Position numbers and translations under genes: made by a program
Notes under the pieces: generated by a model
Seen by the model: the letters and a program-made list of their open reading frames with translations, nothing else
What the model was told of the DNA's origin: nothing
Databases searched by the model: none
Part shown: positions 16,241 through 24,591 of the stretch, piece after piece
Layout of the letters: each line of letters begins with the position of its first letter
Position numbering within the stretch: position 1 is the stretch's first letter
From: an uncultured Desulfovibrio sp.
GTDB lineage: Bacteria; Desulfobacterota; Desulfovibrionia; Desulfovibrionales; Desulfovibrionaceae
Direction of reading: 5' to 3'
Assembly: GCA_944327285.1 (NCBI GenBank)
Contig: CALVHG010000007.1
Span: 1 to 57,674, forward strand
Length of the DNA: 57,674 nt

Positions 16241-17616
16241 ATGAACAACACCCATCTGACATATCATCATAAAAAGAATATAAACATTGCCGTTGTCTTT
16301 TTATCGTCGCTTGTCATATCCGTGTTGCTGGCTGCAATATTCATTATTGCCTCGCTGCAAAATGAACAAGTGAAACTTCAAAAAATCGCCCATTTTTATG
16401 GGGATCACTTTTCGCAAAAAATATCGACGTCTCTCCAGTCGCTGTCACGTAATCTTACGCCTCTTTACACTATGCTCATATTGCATGATGGCAGAACAGA
16501 TCACTTTGAAAGAGTGGCGGAACATATTGCTCATACAAATCCTGAAATAATCAATATTAATCTTGCCCGAAACGGTATTGTTACCAATGTCTATCCGTAT
16601 GAGCGGAATAAAATCGCTCTGGGTCACAATCTTCTGGAAGCGGAACAACGACGGCAGGAGGCCCGACTCGCGCGGGATTCACGCCGTATAACCCTTTCCG
16701 GCCCATTCCAGCTCGTCCAGGGGGGCACGGGGCTCGCCTTTCGTCAGCCGGTCTACCTCCCCTCGCCGGAAAATCCGCAGCAGAAACAATTCTGGGGATT
16801 TGCCATCATTACCTATCGTTTCCCGGAAGTTCTTCTCAAACAAATGGACTTTACCCTGCCGGATCTCAACGTGCTTGCCAGCAGAGGCTTTGCATGGGCC
16901 CTGTGGCGCACCGATGCGGTTAGCGGCCAGCCGGTCACCCTGCTCACCTCAAAAGCATCTTTAACAAATGAGCCGCAACGACATCCAGTCTATCTCCCCA
17001 ATACAACATGGTATTTTGACATTTGTCCTGTGAACGGATGGCTCGATACAAACACCATTTTTCTTTATGTATATTTTTCTATACCGATATGCATCCTTCT
17101 CTCAATATCCATAATGCAGTTTTCCATGCTGCTTAACAAGAAAATGAAATACTTATTCAGTCAAAGATGGATATTCTTACAGACCTTTATAACAAGAGAG
17201 CTTTCTGGGAGCTCCTTGAGCCAGCCTTGAAAACCTACCTGCAGGACGACAGAAAAAATAGCTCTCCCCGCCTCTTCTTGCGCGTATTTGATCTAAACAA
17301 TTTCAAGATGATCAACGATACTTATGGGCATATGGCAGGCGACAAAATTCTGATCGAATTTTCTCGGCGTCTGTCGCAGGAGCTTTCCTGCAAGGACTTC
17401 GCCTCCCGTTTCGGCGGGGATGAATTTGTGGCGGCAATCTACAGCACAACCGACTTTTCCCAGAAACTGGCTCAGTTCAAACAAGCGCTGGAAGGGTCCT
17501 ACGCCGTGGGCGAACGCCGTCTGCCCATATCCGTCAGCATAGGCGCCATATCTCCCGAAGCAAAAATGCTTTGCGAGAAGCCGCAACATCTGACACTGGG
17601 AGAATTCTTTCTGGAA
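16241..17616 (+). pseudogene. Frameshifted and truncated CHASE-GGDEF sensor (diguanylate cyclase)
   Basis: The first frame (16241-17230) has a transmembrane segment near residues 13-34, an extracytoplasmic CHASE-like sensor domain and a second transmembrane segment near 270-290. It then runs out of frame around 17160. The GGDEF domain continues in another frame from about 17164: DILTDLYNKRAF, DLNNFKMINDTYGHMAGD, the active-site motif RFGGDEF and VSIGAIS are all well kept. The domain stops short of its last helix near 17616, where sequence of a chemotaxis receptor begins. In its original form it would sense an external ligand and make cyclic di-GMP. The good preservation suggests recent inactivation; a sequencing error could explain the frameshift but not the truncation. 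Confidence 0.75.
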
Positions 17617-18130
17617 TCAGATCATGGGCGTCATTTCCGATATCGCGGATCAGACGAATCTGCTCGCGCTCAACGCCGCTATTGAAGCCGCCCGCGCAGG
17701 CGAAGCCGGACGCGGTTTTGCCGTCGTTGCGGACGAGGTGCGCAAGCTGGCGGAAAAGACCATGGCCTCCACCGCCGATGTGGGCAACGCCATTCGGGCC
17801 ATTCAGGAAAGCACCAGAGCCAGCATGCGCATCATGGGAACAACGGTGGAAGAAGTGGAACAGACAACCGTGCTGGCGCAAAAGTCCGGCGAATCCATGA
17901 AAGAAATTGTCGCGGACATCGAACAGGCGGCGGAACAGGTCAACGCCATTGCCAATGCCAGCAAGGAACAGTCTGCGGCCAGCAACGCCATCAGCAACGC
18001 TGTTGACGAGGTCAATGCCATCTCCACGCAAACAGCCACAACCATGAACGAGGCCAGCAGCGCCCTTGAGGCGCTGGCGCACCAGATGCAGGAACTCTCG
18101 ACGCTCATTGCGGAAATGAAGCGCGGCTAG
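17609..18130 (+). pseudogene. Methyl-accepting chemotaxis protein, C-terminal fragment
   Basis: Contains the CheA/CheW-binding hairpin tip of a receptor ([20 protein letters not shown], then [19 protein letters not shown]) and the following coiled-coil helix to a natural stop. Sensor, membrane segments, HAMP and the first signalling helix are all missing. The frame is open only from about 17594, and an internal ATG at 17624 could start a 168-residue protein, but no ribosome site is evident. It is fused out of frame to the GGDEF remnant, so it appears to be the product of a deletion or recombination between two signalling genes. Confidence 0.8.
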
Positions 18131-18158
18131 GGGCTACTGACGCTATGCGCAACATATT

Positions 18159-18302
18159 GGGGGAAAGGGAAACCCCTCTGCTCGCGCGAGAGGGGTTTTC
18201 CTTTCCCCCAAGCCCCCTATCCTTTCCCCAGCGCGCTTTTATTTGGAGAATGTAGCAATATGGCGCCGCAGGAGCTTTCCCTGCGGTAACCGTCCCCCGG
18301 AA
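18159..18302 (+). repeat. Structured intergenic repeat, copy 4 (long form)
   Basis: Starts 28 bp past the receptor-fragment stop. The arm GGGGGAAAGGGAAACCCCTCT pairs with AGAGGGGTTTTCC and TTTCCCCC; the distal tract is TATCCTTTCCCC. Both pyrimidine tracts share the TTT that mirrors AAA in the left arm. Then come AGCGCGCTTTT, GGAGAAT, hairpin II (CCGCAGG with CCTGCGG) and the AACCGTCCCCCGGAA tail. Confidence 0.88.
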
Positions 18303-18496
18303 ACGTGAAGGATAGCAGCTCCATCAAATTGCTCATCTTCTCCCGGAGAAAGACACTGCGTGTCTGATGCTGTCGAAGATATGGCCGCACAGTCCCTTAG
18401 GTTGCTCTCTCCTTGCTACGGGAATATGCCGCTCGAAAAGGCAGATTCGGTTGGAACCATTCTTGTACAGGCGTATTCGCTTGCCCGGTGGTAACT

Positions 18497-18643
18497 AGAG
18501 CGTTTCAACTTTGAAAAAAGGAGAAACGCGAGGCGGCGACTCAGCGCCACCCGGCCCGAACCGAGCGGAAAATCCGCGTTTTTTCCGAGAAACGACAGGC
18601 CGTATGGTTTGAAATACGCAGCATTTTAAACTGAAGTTACTCT
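18497..18643 (-). repeat. MITE-like element, full-length copy in reverse orientation
   Basis: 147 bp, bounded by AGAGCGTTTCAACTTTGAAA on the left and TTTAAACTGAAGTTACTCT on the right. It is co-linear with the copy at 41711-41858 on the opposite strand. It retains the three internal hairpins: GTTT..AAATGC..GCATTT..AAAC type, GCGGAAAA with TTTTCCG, and the GGCGGC with GCCACC type. Confidence 0.75.
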
Positions 18644-18650
18644 ATAGTGC

Positions 18651-18730
18651 GCGGGTTTTGGGGAGGATGGGGGAGTTTGAGGGGGAAGGACCCCCTTTTT
18701 GCCGCAAGCAAAAGGGGTTCCTTCCCCCTC
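18651..18730 (-). repeat. Structured intergenic repeat, copy 5 (CAAA-type)
   Basis: On the minus strand GAGGGGGAAGGAACCCCTTTT pairs with AAAAAGGGGGTCC and TTCCCCCTC around GCTTGCGGC. The distal tract is CATCCTCCCC, followed by AAAACCCGCGC in place of AGCGCGCTTTT. It matches copy 10 closely in loop and junction (CTCAAACTCCCCCAT), so these two form a subtype. Confidence 0.82.
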
Positions 18731-18756
18731 AAAACAAAATGAAATCCCAAAGACAG

Positions 18757-18795
18757 AACGAGGCCGGAAGAGGAAACTCCTCTTCCGGCCTCGTT
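18757..18795. terminator. Perfect 18-bp hairpin downstream of qmoD
   Basis: AACGAGGCCGGAAGAGGA (18757-18774) and its exact complement (18778-18795) enclose a 3-nt loop. It is the second of two tandem hairpins after qmoD. It has no clear T-tract and may stabilise the 3' end or back up the first terminator. Confidence 0.65.
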
Positions 18796-18816
18796 CCATC
18801 TTGCCCGGGCGGGCAT

Positions 18817-18847
18817 AAAAAACGGGCTGCAAAGGCAGCCCGTTTTT
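18817..18847 (-). terminator. Intrinsic terminator of the qmo operon
   Basis: Arms AAAACGGGCTGC and GCAGCCCGTTTT enclose AAAG. On the minus strand the stem runs into TTTTTT. It begins 15 bp past the qmoD stop. Confidence 0.88.
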
Positions 18848-18861
18848 CACAGTTCTGGAAA

Positions 18862-19581
18862 CTAGAAGCCGAAGCCGTCGGAGTTGGCGCCGCTGGAGCC
18901 AAAACCGAAATCGTCGGGCACGCTGTTTTCTTCGACAGGAGCCGCTTCTTCGGCCGCATCCCCGGCAGCAGCGCCGGCGCCGGCAGCCACGGTGATGTTC
19001 TTGAGGTTGCTCTTGATGGCATCCTTGATGGTTTCCATCAGTTCATCGTGGCTGATGGCAACCTTGCCGTTGAATTCGGCCACCTGACGACGCAGGCCGC
19101 CCATATCGGTGTTCATGCCCTTGATCTTTTCTTCCAGCTGGTCGCACTTCTTCTGCAGCTCGACGGCCTTGGCCTGCGCGGGCGACAGCTTTTCCACTTC
19201 GGCCTTCAGAGCCGCGTTGTCGGCCTTGAGGGCAACCACGCTGTCATACATTTCGATCAGGGCGTCCAGCGCCTTGTCGGTAGCGGCCTTGAGGGCCCCG
19301 TCCATGGGCGGCAGGGACACCTTGTCGCCCAGCACGCCGGTGGCGCGCTTGACGAAATCGGACCAGTCGTCGGTATCCTTCAGATCAAATTCCGCAAATT
19401 TGGGGCAGAGTTTGGCGAGCCAGGCGGCCGCGAAGGGCGCGACGGCGGCGGCACACGTATCGCAGGCCAGGCTGCGACCCGCAATATAGCCGGCGATATC
19501 CTTGACGTCCACGCCTTGCTTGCCCGTCACCAGAGCGAGCACCGTAGCCACAGGAAACATTTTACGAGCGGTATCAGACAT
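18862..19581 (-). CDS. qmoD: QmoD, accessory protein of the Qmo complex locus
   Basis: 239 residues. The gene has the position of qmoD, the promoter-distal gene of qmoABCD in Desulfovibrio vulgaris, where genetic work links it to sulfate reduction although its biochemical role is unsettled. The N-terminal ~110 residues form a helical domain with the pair CDTC. A predicted coiled coil follows (about 120-180: ALKADNAALKAEVEKLSP and on). The tail is Ala/Gly/Glu-rich and ends in FGFGSSG...GFGF. No membrane segment is seen. The ATG at 19581 is chosen because AAGGAGGAGG precedes it; an upstream in-frame ATG would give a Gly/Arg-rich extension. Assigned mainly by synteny. Confidence 0.8.
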   Translation of the reverse strand: MSDTARKMFPVATVLALVTGKQGVDVKDIAGYIAGRSLACDTCAAAVAPFAAAWLAKLCPKFAEFDLKDTDDWSDFVKRATGVLGDKVSLPPMDGALKAATDKALDALIEMYDSVVALKADNAALKAEVEKLSPAQAKAVELQKKCDQLEEKIKGMNTDMGGLRRQVAEFNGKVAISHDELMETIKDAIKSNLKNITVAAGAGAAAGDAAEEAAPVEENSVPDDFGFGSSGANSDGFGF

Positions 19582-19674
19582 TGCGGCCTCCTCCTTGGGA
19601 GTGCGTAATTCTTTTTTAAAGAAGTTATCTTGCTGCGGCCCGCCGCCCATGCGGCCGCGGGCCGACAATCGTTC

Positions 19675-20853
19675 CTACGGACGACCGTACATGCGGACGT
19701 ACAGCAGGGCCGCCGTGCGGTACACCAGATGGCCGAGCTTCGACCAGGGCAGGTACGCGAACAGCATCCACACAAACACAAGGTGGAGGTAGTAAATCAC
19801 GAAGGCAGGCACAATGGCGTCCGCCAGACGGAAGCACTGAGCCAGAATGCCCGTGATAGCCACAACCCAGATGACGCCGAGCAGGTACCAGTCCTGGAAG
19901 CTGCTGGCCTGATACTTGGGATTGAGACGCATGCGGCGCCAGGTCAGCAGCCCCAGACCGACCACCAGCATGAGCGCGCCGAGGTTGGCCAGAATCTTGA
20001 CCGGGAAGGTCAGCGGCATGGGCGTTTCAATCTTGATCAAGGGAATGACCTTGCCGCCCCAGTGGCCAAGGGCCACCACGGCCGTCACAAAGGCCAGAAT
20101 GACGAAGGCATAGACCAGCACCATGTGGCCGGCACGACGGCTGGGCGTTTCCACCGGGGTCTTGGGGCCGCCATAGCATTCGTCAAACTTGTTATGCGTC
20201 ACAATTTCTTCCATGAGGACATCGAAAAGATGCCAGAACCAGGACTTGGTCTTGCCCACGATGAGCACCTTGCCCGGCTCGAAGCTCTTCCACAGACGCC
20301 GCACCCCCACGGCAAGAATGCCCACTGCTCCGAAGAAGGTCAGCATGAAGATGGGGTCGATGGTATAGTCGCCATAGAAGATCTGCCCGAAGACAATGCG
20401 ACCGTCAGCCGCGCGGGGGAACCATTCGCCGCCGTTGAAACCGGCGCGGATCCACCACACCACCAGCCAGAGCACCGCGGGAATCAGGAAGAGAATGGGC
20501 AGGCCGGAAGCCTTGCTCATCCACTGGCCCACAATGCTGGGGCTGGTCAGTTTCTTGTAGACCATATTGCGGGCCGCGCCCATGACATCAGCCGGACGCG
20601 CGCCGCGCGGGCAGAGATCCGCGCAGTTGCCGCAGTTGTGGCAAAGCCAGATGTCCACGTCGGTCATCAGCTTGTCTTTCACGCCCCACGAAGCCCAGAC
20701 CATTTCCTTGCGCGGATAGGGGTTGTTTTCCGGAGCAAGCGGGCAGGCCACGGAGCAGGTGGCGCACTGGAAGCACTTTTTGAGAGACTCGCCCCCGGCT
20801 TCCATCAGCTCTTTGGTAAAGCCGGAATCCGGCTCGAGGTTATATTGTGCCAT
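19675..20853 (-). CDS. qmoC: QmoC, membrane FeS/heme b subunit of the quinone-interacting Qmo complex
   Basis: 392 residues. The N-terminal HdrC-like domain has two 4Fe-4S motifs (CFQCATCSVAC near residues 27-37 and CHNCGNCADLC near 71-81). From ~residue 110 there are about six membrane helices of the NarI/HdrE type, which bind heme b in the family. It takes electrons from menaquinol and passes them to QmoAB and on to AprBA. The start lies 13 bp after qmoB, with AGGAGGAAGG upstream. Confidence 0.94.
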   Translation of the reverse strand: MAQYNLEPDSGFTKELMEAGGESLKKCFQCATCSVACPLAPENNPYPRKEMVWASWGVKDKLMTDVDIWLCHNCGNCADLCPRGARPADVMGAARNMVYKKLTSPSIVGQWMSKASGLPILFLIPAVLWLVVWWIRAGFNGGEWFPRAADGRIVFGQIFYGDYTIDPIFMLTFFGAVGILAVGVRRLWKSFEPGKVLIVGKTKSWFWHLFDVLMEEIVTHNKFDECYGGPKTPVETPSRRAGHMVLVYAFVILAFVTAVVALGHWGGKVIPLIKIETPMPLTFPVKILANLGALMLVVGLGLLTWRRMRLNPKYQASSFQDWYLLGVIWVVAITGILAQCFRLADAIVPAFVIYYLHLVFVWMLFAYLPWSKLGHLVYRTAALLYVRMYGRP

Positions 20854-20866
20854 TACAGCCTTCCTC

Positions 20867-23128
20867 CTACATGCCCTTGAACGGGTTGGGGCCCATATCC
20901 GTGATGCGGGCCACGAAATCGTCGATCATGTCGGGCACCTTGTCATATTCGTCAATGGCCACTTCCATCTGTTCCACACGCTCAGGCTGCACGCCGAGAC
21001 GATTGAGCGTTTCGGCGATGTTTTCCTTACGGCGGTTGCAGATTTCAGAACCCTTCACAAAGTGGCACTGATAGTCGTCGCCGTATTTGCAGCCCAGCAG
21101 CAGCACGCCGTCAAAGCCCTTGCTCATGGCGTCGGAAACCCAGATGGCGTTGACGGAACCGAGGCAGCGCACAGGAATGATGCGGCAATAGGGATTCCAG
21201 GCCTTGCGGCGCATGCCCGCCATGTCGAGCGCGGGGTAGGCGTCGTTTTCACAGGCCAGAATCAGAATGCGCGGACCTTCCTTCTTGAAGTCCTTGGGAA
21301 CTTCCACTTCGCGGATCATCGAACCGATCTGGTCGATATTGTAGTTGGCGAAGCTGATGACGCGTTCGGGACAGGCGCCGAAGCAGGTGCCGCAACGGCG
21401 ACAGCGCGCCGGATTGGGTTTCGGCGTGCCCTTTTCGTCGTCGTCCAGAGCGCCGAAGGGGCATTCTTCGGTGCAGCGCTTGCACTGGGTGCAGCGCACG
21501 AAGTTGAAGACAGGATAGGAACGGTCGCCGGAACGCGGATGCACGGCCACGCCGTGATCAGCGGCTTCGATGCACTGCACAGCCTTGAGGACCGCGCCGC
21601 GAGCGTCTTCTTCGCAGGCGTCCATGGTCAGAGGCTGACGCACGCAACCGGCAGCATAGACGCCAGTACGGCGGGTTTCGTAGGGGAAGCAGATGTAGTT
21701 GGAATCCGCAAAACCGTCGAACAGACCGAGGTCCGGGAAGTCCGGGCCCTGACGGTAGGCAAACTCGACAGTCACATCCTTGGCGGTCACGGGAACGATA
21801 CCGGTAGGCACCACCACCATGTCCACGTCAAGATCGAAGTCCATGCCCAGAAGGGTATTGGCGCAGGAAACCACAATGCGATCGCCGCGATCGTCGATGG
21901 CGGTCACGTCGGCCTTGGTCATCATGATGCCCAGACGATCCTGCATCTTCTTGTAGAAGCGCTCCAGGATGCCGGGGATCATCATATCCTTGTACAGGAT
22001 GAAGGCCTGCGTGGCGTCGTTGGTCTTTTCGCAGACGATATTGGCAAGGCGCAGCATGCCCACGCTGTTGACCGTGTTGGAGTAGCGCAGGTGCTTGATG
22101 CTCTCAAGGTTTTCCTTGATGAAGGCCTTTTCCTCGCCTTCCTCCACCTGAGCCTTGGCAGCTTCGCCGCCGGCTTCGGGTTCGGCCGGAGCTTCGCTTT
22201 TCAGAGCTTCCTCGGCAAGGGTGGTATCAAGCACAAAGGCGATACGGCGCGCGTCCACCTTACCAGCGACCAGCATCTTGCCGAATTCGGCGGCATGCAC
22301 GATCTTCGGGCTCTTGCCCAGGCCCATGCCGGCAAGATACTTGGGATCCAGCGGAGCCCAGCCCGCAGCCAGAACCACAGCGCCCACAGCCACGGTCACT
22401 TCGCCCGAAGGCGTGGCGATGGTGGCGGTAAATTCGCCGGGCTGGCCTTCCAGTTTCGCCATGCGCGAGGACATGTGCACGGTGATCTGCGGATCGGCGG
22501 TCACGGCGTCGATCTTGGCCTTGACGTTGGTGGGTTCCTTGTCTTCCCACGGCGCCTTAAGAGGCGAACCGGTGGGAATGTTGTTGGCAGCGCCGCCCAG
22601 CACGTCGGCCTTTTCCACCAGCACGACTTCGTAGCCGGTAGCCGAGGCTTCCATGGCCGCCGTCAGACCCGTCCAGCCGCCGCCGATGACCAGAATGCGC
22701 TTCACGCCTTCCACAGCCGCGGAATCAGGCATTTCGCTCTTCTGCAGTTTGACCACGCCCATGTTGACATAGTCGCGGGCCATGATCTTGAGCAGTTCGG
22801 GCGCGTCGCCGTTGCCCAGCGGGGAACCGTCGGGGTTCTTATAGGCCAGGACGCACTGTTCGCGCAGGTTCACATGCTCGGTCAGAACGGGCAGACGGAG
22901 AACGTCGGCCATATCGCGGGGGCTCGCGCCGCAGAGCAGCACGCCGTCAAGGCCGTTGGCCTCGATATCCGCCAGAATTTCCTTTTCCGCATCGCAAAGC
23001 ACGGGCACGCATTTGACCACAGGAGTCAAATCGCCCCATTTTGCCTTTGCCTGCTCGGCAAGGGCCTCCACGTCAAGGCCGCCGCCGATGTTTTGCAGGT
23101 CAAAATAGACGCCTATCTTGCTGGCCAT
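20867..23128 (-). CDS. qmoB: QmoB, HdrA/MvhD-like flavin-FeS subunit of Qmo
   Basis: 753 residues. An N-terminal HdrA-like region is followed by an FAD domain with VIGGGWTGLTAAMEA near residue 150. An 8Fe ferredoxin domain lies near 545-595 (CTQCKRCTEEC and CRRCGTCFGAC). The last ~130 residues are an MvhD-type domain with cysteines in ACENDAY, VRCLG, GCKYGDDYQCHF. This domain order is diagnostic for QmoB. It relays electrons within the cytoplasmic part of the complex. An Ala/Glu-rich insertion (EAPAEPEAGGEAAKAQVEEG) occurs near residue 315. Confidence 0.95.
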   Translation of the reverse strand: MASKIGVYFDLQNIGGGLDVEALAEQAKAKWGDLTPVVKCVPVLCDAEKEILADIEANGLDGVLLCGASPRDMADVLRLPVLTEHVNLREQCVLAYKNPDGSPLGNGDAPELLKIMARDYVNMGVVKLQKSEMPDSAAVEGVKRILVIGGGWTGLTAAMEASATGYEVVLVEKADVLGGAANNIPTGSPLKAPWEDKEPTNVKAKIDAVTADPQITVHMSSRMAKLEGQPGEFTATIATPSGEVTVAVGAVVLAAGWAPLDPKYLAGMGLGKSPKIVHAAEFGKMLVAGKVDARRIAFVLDTTLAEEALKSEAPAEPEAGGEAAKAQVEEGEEKAFIKENLESIKHLRYSNTVNSVGMLRLANIVCEKTNDATQAFILYKDMMIPGILERFYKKMQDRLGIMMTKADVTAIDDRGDRIVVSCANTLLGMDFDLDVDMVVVPTGIVPVTAKDVTVEFAYRQGPDFPDLGLFDGFADSNYICFPYETRRTGVYAAGCVRQPLTMDACEEDARGAVLKAVQCIEAADHGVAVHPRSGDRSYPVFNFVRCTQCKRCTEECPFGALDDDEKGTPKPNPARCRRCGTCFGACPERVISFANYNIDQIGSMIREVEVPKDFKKEGPRILILACENDAYPALDMAGMRRKAWNPYCRIIPVRCLGSVNAIWVSDAMSKGFDGVLLLGCKYGDDYQCHFVKGSEICNRRKENIAETLNRLGVQPERVEQMEVAIDEYDKVPDMIDDFVARITDMGPNPFKGM

Positions 23129-23134
23129 GCCGCC

Positions 23135-24370
23135 TTACCTCCCTTTCACCGTTTGCACCGCCTTGAGGGCGGCGGCCGTACCGGACTGGGCCGTACGCAT
23201 CACGTCAAGCGGCATGCGCGCGCAGCCGGCGGCAAAAATGCCGGCTTCTTCGCCGCCCATGACGAAACCATCCTCGTCCAGCGGCAACGGCAAGGGCAGC
23301 TTGTCGTCGGCCAGCGAGGGCTGCATGCCGGTGGCGAGCACCACCATGTCATAGTTCAGCGTCATCTTCTCGCCGCGCACGGCGTCTTCCACCGTCAGCA
23401 CAACGGTGTTGTTCTCGCCCTGACGCACATCGGCGACCTTGCCCTTGACCATCTGGACATTGGGGCAGGCCTTGACCTTGTCAAGCACGTTCACGTAACG
23501 GCCGGGCGTGCGCAGGTCGATGTAGAAGATGCTCACGCGGGCATCGGGGCACTGCTCGACCACATACTGGGCCTGCTTCAGGCTGGCCATGCAGCAGATG
23601 TAGGAGCAGTAGTTCAGATGATTCTGATCGCGCGAACCGGCGCACTGCACAAAGGCAATGCTCTTGGGACGGCAACCGTCGCTGGGGCGCACAATGCGGC
23701 CGCCGGTAGGACCGGAAGCGGCGGCGATGCGCTCCATCTGCATGTTGGAAATGCAGTTCTTCACCGAACCCGCGCCGAGGTTGGTCAGGCGCGTGACATC
23801 GTAGGGTTTCCAGCCGGTAGCCACCACAATGGCGCCCACGTTAAGGGTGAGCTCCTTTTCGGGCTCTTCGGGGAGCAGGTACTTGTTGGCGGCCACGCGC
23901 GCCGTGTCGGCAAGAGACAGCGCGGCGGGATCGAAGACAAAACGATTGGGATAGGCAAAGGGCATGGACTTGTAGACGGCCTTGCGCTTGGACAGGCCGA
24001 GATCAAATTCATTGTCCACGGTGCCTTCGAGGCTGGACGCCAGCAGGGTAAGGTCCACATTGTGGGCCACCACGCGACGCGGCTTGACCTTGACCGTTAC
24101 CGTATAGTCGCCCTTCGTGCCCGAAAGGCCGGTAACTTCGGCCATGGTGAAAAATTTGATACGCGGATTCTTCCTGATGCGCTGGAACTGAATTTCCAGA
24201 CCACAGGAAGGCGGACAAAGTTTGGGGAAATACTTGTTGAGCTGGGCCACGCGACCGCCCAGATAGGGCGTTTTCTCCACGATGTAGACATCGTGACCCA
24301 GTTCCGCCGCTTCAATGGCGGCAGTGAGGCCTGCAAAGCCGCCGCCCACGACGAGAATGGAGTTGGACAT
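23135..24370 (-). CDS. qmoA: QmoA, HdrA-like flavoprotein subunit of Qmo
   Basis: 411 residues. The FAD site VVGGGFAGLTAAIEAAELG is at residues ~6-25, followed by KLCPPSCGLEIQF as in HdrA-type proteins. A cysteine-containing segment (CSYICCMASLKQAQYV) lies near 265. It ends with the FAD-binding FAAGCARMPLDVMRTAQSG motif. The start at 24370 has AGGAGG 7 nt upstream. It follows aprA after a terminator-like hairpin, and qmoB begins 6 bp after its stop. Confidence 0.95.
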   Translation of the reverse strand: MSNSILVVGGGFAGLTAAIEAAELGHDVYIVEKTPYLGGRVAQLNKYFPKLCPPSCGLEIQFQRIRKNPRIKFFTMAEVTGLSGTKGDYTVTVKVKPRRVVAHNVDLTLLASSLEGTVDNEFDLGLSKRKAVYKSMPFAYPNRFVFDPAALSLADTARVAANKYLLPEEPEKELTLNVGAIVVATGWKPYDVTRLTNLGAGSVKNCISNMQMERIAAASGPTGGRIVRPSDGCRPKSIAFVQCAGSRDQNHLNYCSYICCMASLKQAQYVVEQCPDARVSIFYIDLRTPGRYVNVLDKVKACPNVQMVKGKVADVRQGENNTVVLTVEDAVRGEKMTLNYDMVVLATGMQPSLADDKLPLPLPLDEDGFVMGGEEAGIFAAGCARMPLDVMRTAQSGTAAALKAVQTVKGR

Positions 24371-24409
24371 CCCGGATCCTCCTGCGTTGCCGCGCCCGGC
24401 CCCCCGCAA

Positions 24410-24543
24410 GGGACGGCGCGCGCGCCAGGCCGGCGGCGTGTGTCCAAAAAGCCCGCAGGCAGGCGCAACAATGCAGGCCGTAGCCTGCCGCGCGGCGTTA
24501 AGCGTATACGCGGCGGCGGGAGATTTCCCGGCCGCCGCAGGGG
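24410..24543. other. Spacer between aprBA terminator and qmoA
   Basis: A GC-rich spacer that may hold a secondary qmo promoter. I see no convincing -10/-35 pair. Confidence 0.3.
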
Positions 24544-24572
24544 AAAAAAAGGGGTGGCCTTGCGGCCACCCC
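24544..24572 (-). terminator. Terminator or attenuator between aprBA and qmoABCD
   Basis: GGGGTGGCC (24551-24559) pairs with GGCCACCCC (24564-24572). On the minus strand the stem is followed by TTTTTTT. It lies 20 bp after the aprA stop. Since apr and qmo products are needed together, it probably works as a partial terminator giving more aprBA than qmo message. Confidence 0.8.
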
Positions 24573-24591
24573 GTAGAGCTTCTAAGGCCGA

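Larger units (their letters stand above)
18131..18756. other. Repeat-filled convergent intergenic region
   Basis: No gene. It contains copy 4, about 190 bp without recognised features (18303-18496), an inverted MITE-like element (18497-18643) and copy 5, lying between the ends of the receptor fragment (plus) and qmoD (minus). Confidence 0.6.

Noticed and set aside
17624-18130. Receptor fragment as a functional short chemotaxis adaptor
   Set aside because: It lacks the partner helix of the four-helix bundle, has no clear ribosome site and is joined to another broken gene.
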